Below are positions 15,128 through 16,572 of a stretch of 16,572 nt of DNA, one piece after another (positions within the stretch are counted from its first letter, which is position 1; every line of letters begins with the position of its first letter). The DNA is taken from NCBI GenBank assembly GCA_026415275.1, contig JAOAHK010000014.1, positions 1-16,572 on the forward strand. Direction: 5' to 3'. Under the pieces are notes generated by a model. That model did no database searches and was not told where the DNA came from. It saw nothing but the letters and a program-made list of their open reading frames with translations. The position numbers were made by a program, and so were the translations under genes. The DNA is from Anaerolineales bacterium (GTDB lineage: Bacteria > Chloroflexota > Anaerolineae > Anaerolineales > UBA4823).

Positions 15128-16572
15128 ATGTGTAATCGATTCTGCAACAAATTCTATCGCTTGCTTGCCTTCATCTCGCTTTTGCTTCTGCTAAGCTTAT
15201 CACTCAACTTCCCCTTCTCCACCCTTGCCGCTGGGCCCTATGTTGTTAACGTCGTCTCAGATGGCCCAGACTCCAACCTTGGCGATGGCATCTGCTATAA
15301 CGGGGTCGACGGCTGCACCTTGCGCGCCGCGATCCAGCAGGCAACGGCGGATGGAGTCCCAACGACCATCACTTTTTCCGCTGAGTTGACCGGGGTCACC
15401 CTGGCGCCAATGGGCGTCTTTGGCACTCTGATCTGGTCTGGCGATCATATCACCCTAAATGGGGAGGGCCGCAACATCACCCTCAGTGGTCAGAATCTGA
15501 ACCCCGGACAGAGCTTGCTGCAGATCCAGGGGAGCAGCAACACCGTGCGCTACCTGACGGTGATTAATGCGCGGCAGGATGGTATTCGGGTTGGTGACTT
15601 TACCGGCGTGGGGGCCGGCAACAACAACCTGATTGAGTATGTAACCTTTCTTGGTAACAGGGCCAGCGGGGTGATGGTATATGGCTCCGGCAGTGGGGGG
15701 ATAGGCAATCAAATCCGCTACTCTAACATCGGCGCCACCGCAGCCGCCACGACCTGCGGCAGTGGCAATTACGACGGCATCTATATCACTCAGATGGCGA
15801 TCGATACACAAATTACCAATAACGCTCTGGTCTGCAACCAACGACACGGGATCTGGATCGCCGGGGCAGGCGGTTATCCTACCGGGGTGATCATTAGGTC
15901 TAACCAGATTGGTACGAAGGGCGCGACCGCGATGGGCAATGCCGCCGCCGGCATTCTGGTTGAGCAGGCATCGGGTGTCCAGATTCAGAGCAACACCATT
16001 GCCGGCAATTGGGATGGCATCTGGCTGAAGGGTGCCAGCAACACGGTCATAGCCAAAAACACCATCGGCGTGATTATGGAAACAACAGCTCTACCTAACG
16101 AAAATTGCGGTGTACTTATCACCGACGAGGCACACGATAACCGCGTAGGTGGCACGGAACTATCTGATAGGAACATCATCAGCGGCAACGGTTTCTCAGG
16201 AGTGTGTTTGCAAAGCGAAGCTGAAAAAAACATCGTGGAGGGCAACTATATCGGGACCGATGCGACGGGCGACATCGCAATCCCTAATGAGCAGATGGGC
16301 ATCTATATCTACTCCAGTCCTCAAAACACTATCGGCTCTGGCACAGAGGGCGTTGTTCAGTTGATCTCGGGCAACAAAAAGAATGGCATCTATATCGAGA
16401 AAGCGAAAGGAAACTATATCGGTGATACCAACTATATCGGCGTCAACAGCACTCTGATCAACCCCCTTAAAAACGGACTGGCGGGTGTGAAGCTTGTCGA
16501 AGCCGACAACACAGTCGTCACGCCGGGCGTTGTCGCCTTCAACGGCGGTGCCGGCGTAGCGCTGGTGAGCGG
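15128..16572 (+). CDS. Secreted CSLREA-type right-handed beta-helix protein, 3' end missing
   Basis: An open frame of 481 codons from ATG 15128 runs off the window with no stop, so it is partial. An AAGGAG site (about 15114-15119) precedes the start. Residues 1-35 are a signal peptide (MCNRFCNKFYRLL, Leu-rich core, TLAA then GPY). A CSLREA-like domain follows: VNVVSDGPDSN, then DGICYNGVDGCTLRAAIQQA at 53-72, the usual entry to surface beta-helix proteins. The rest is a parallel beta-helix with Asn ladders and recurring turns: NTVRYLTVINARQDGIRVG, GVQIQSNTIAGNWDGIWLKG, EKNIVEGNYIGTDATGD (GNYIGTDATG at 372-381) and NYIGDTNYIGVNS. It is probably exported to the cell surface or medium; no enzyme active site is apparent. 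It lies 133 bases after the GGY-repeat gene, and whether it shares that transcript is uncertain. Confidence 0.85.
   Translation, partial: MCNRFCNKFYRLLAFISLLLLLSLSLNFPFSTLAAGPYVVNVVSDGPDSNLGDGICYNGVDGCTLRAAIQQATADGVPTTITFSAELTGVTLAPMGVFGTLIWSGDHITLNGEGRNITLSGQNLNPGQSLLQIQGSSNTVRYLTVINARQDGIRVGDFTGVGAGNNNLIEYVTFLGNRASGVMVYGSGSGGIGNQIRYSNIGATAAATTCGSGNYDGIYITQMAIDTQITNNALVCNQRHGIWIAGAGGYPTGVIIRSNQIGTKGATAMGNAAAGILVEQASGVQIQSNTIAGNWDGIWLKGASNTVIAKNTIGVIMETTALPNENCGVLITDEAHDNRVGGTELSDRNIISGNGFSGVCLQSEAEKNIVEGNYIGTDATGDIAIPNEQMGIYIYSSPQNTIGSGTEGVVQLISGNKKNGIYIEKAKGNYIGDTNYIGVNSTLINPLKNGLAGVKLVEADNTVVTPGVVAFNGGAGVALVS

Overview
The window looks like a stretch of a chromosome from the phylum Chloroflexota, most likely class Anaerolineae. 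This is an inference, not a database match. It rests on the large SARP/BTAD-NB-ARC-TPR regulator, the secreted beta-helix proteins, a small GGY-repeat protein ending in a YLPLALK-type tail, and a GroEL whose C-terminus lacks the GGM repeat. Base composition is moderately GC-rich and looks even across the window. I see no rRNA, tRNA, CRISPR array, insertion sequence or phage gene.

Layout. (1) 2-610, +: the 3' part of groEL, closed by a strong intrinsic terminator at 638-672. (2) 611-1083: noncoding, holding a degraded palindromic element and a possible terminator for the operon on the opposite strand. (3) 1084-7925, -: a compact six-gene unit in the order GntR/UTRA regulator, BMP-family lipoprotein, double ABC ATPase, two permeases, and an amidohydrolase of the MtaD/TrzN class. 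This reads as a purine-nucleoside (or related heterocycle) importer with a cytoplasmic deaminase and its own ligand-sensing repressor. A near-consensus sigma-70 promoter lies ahead of the regulator. (4) 8206-9390, +: a membrane-embedded M28 zinc peptidase, divergent from the operon. (5) 9495-12356, +: a 953-residue SARP-type activator with BTAD, NB-ARC and TPR domains, closed by an intrinsic terminator at 12397-12431.

(6) 12452 onward, +: three 8-bp direct repeats with an 11-bp period lie exactly 8 bp upstream of an extended -10 box. This is the classic arrangement of a SARP-activated promoter, and it sits directly after the SARP gene. Downstream come a small 77-residue cytoplasmic protein, a secreted two-domain protein (507 aa), a secreted 114-residue protein with a 20-residue GGY repeat, and a secreted CSLREA/beta-helix protein (from 15128) that is still open at the window edge. 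The simplest reading is a regulator placed next to surface-protein genes, with the 12452-12495 promoter as the likely target. Whether the promoter's transcript reaches the secreted-protein genes cannot be decided from sequence alone.
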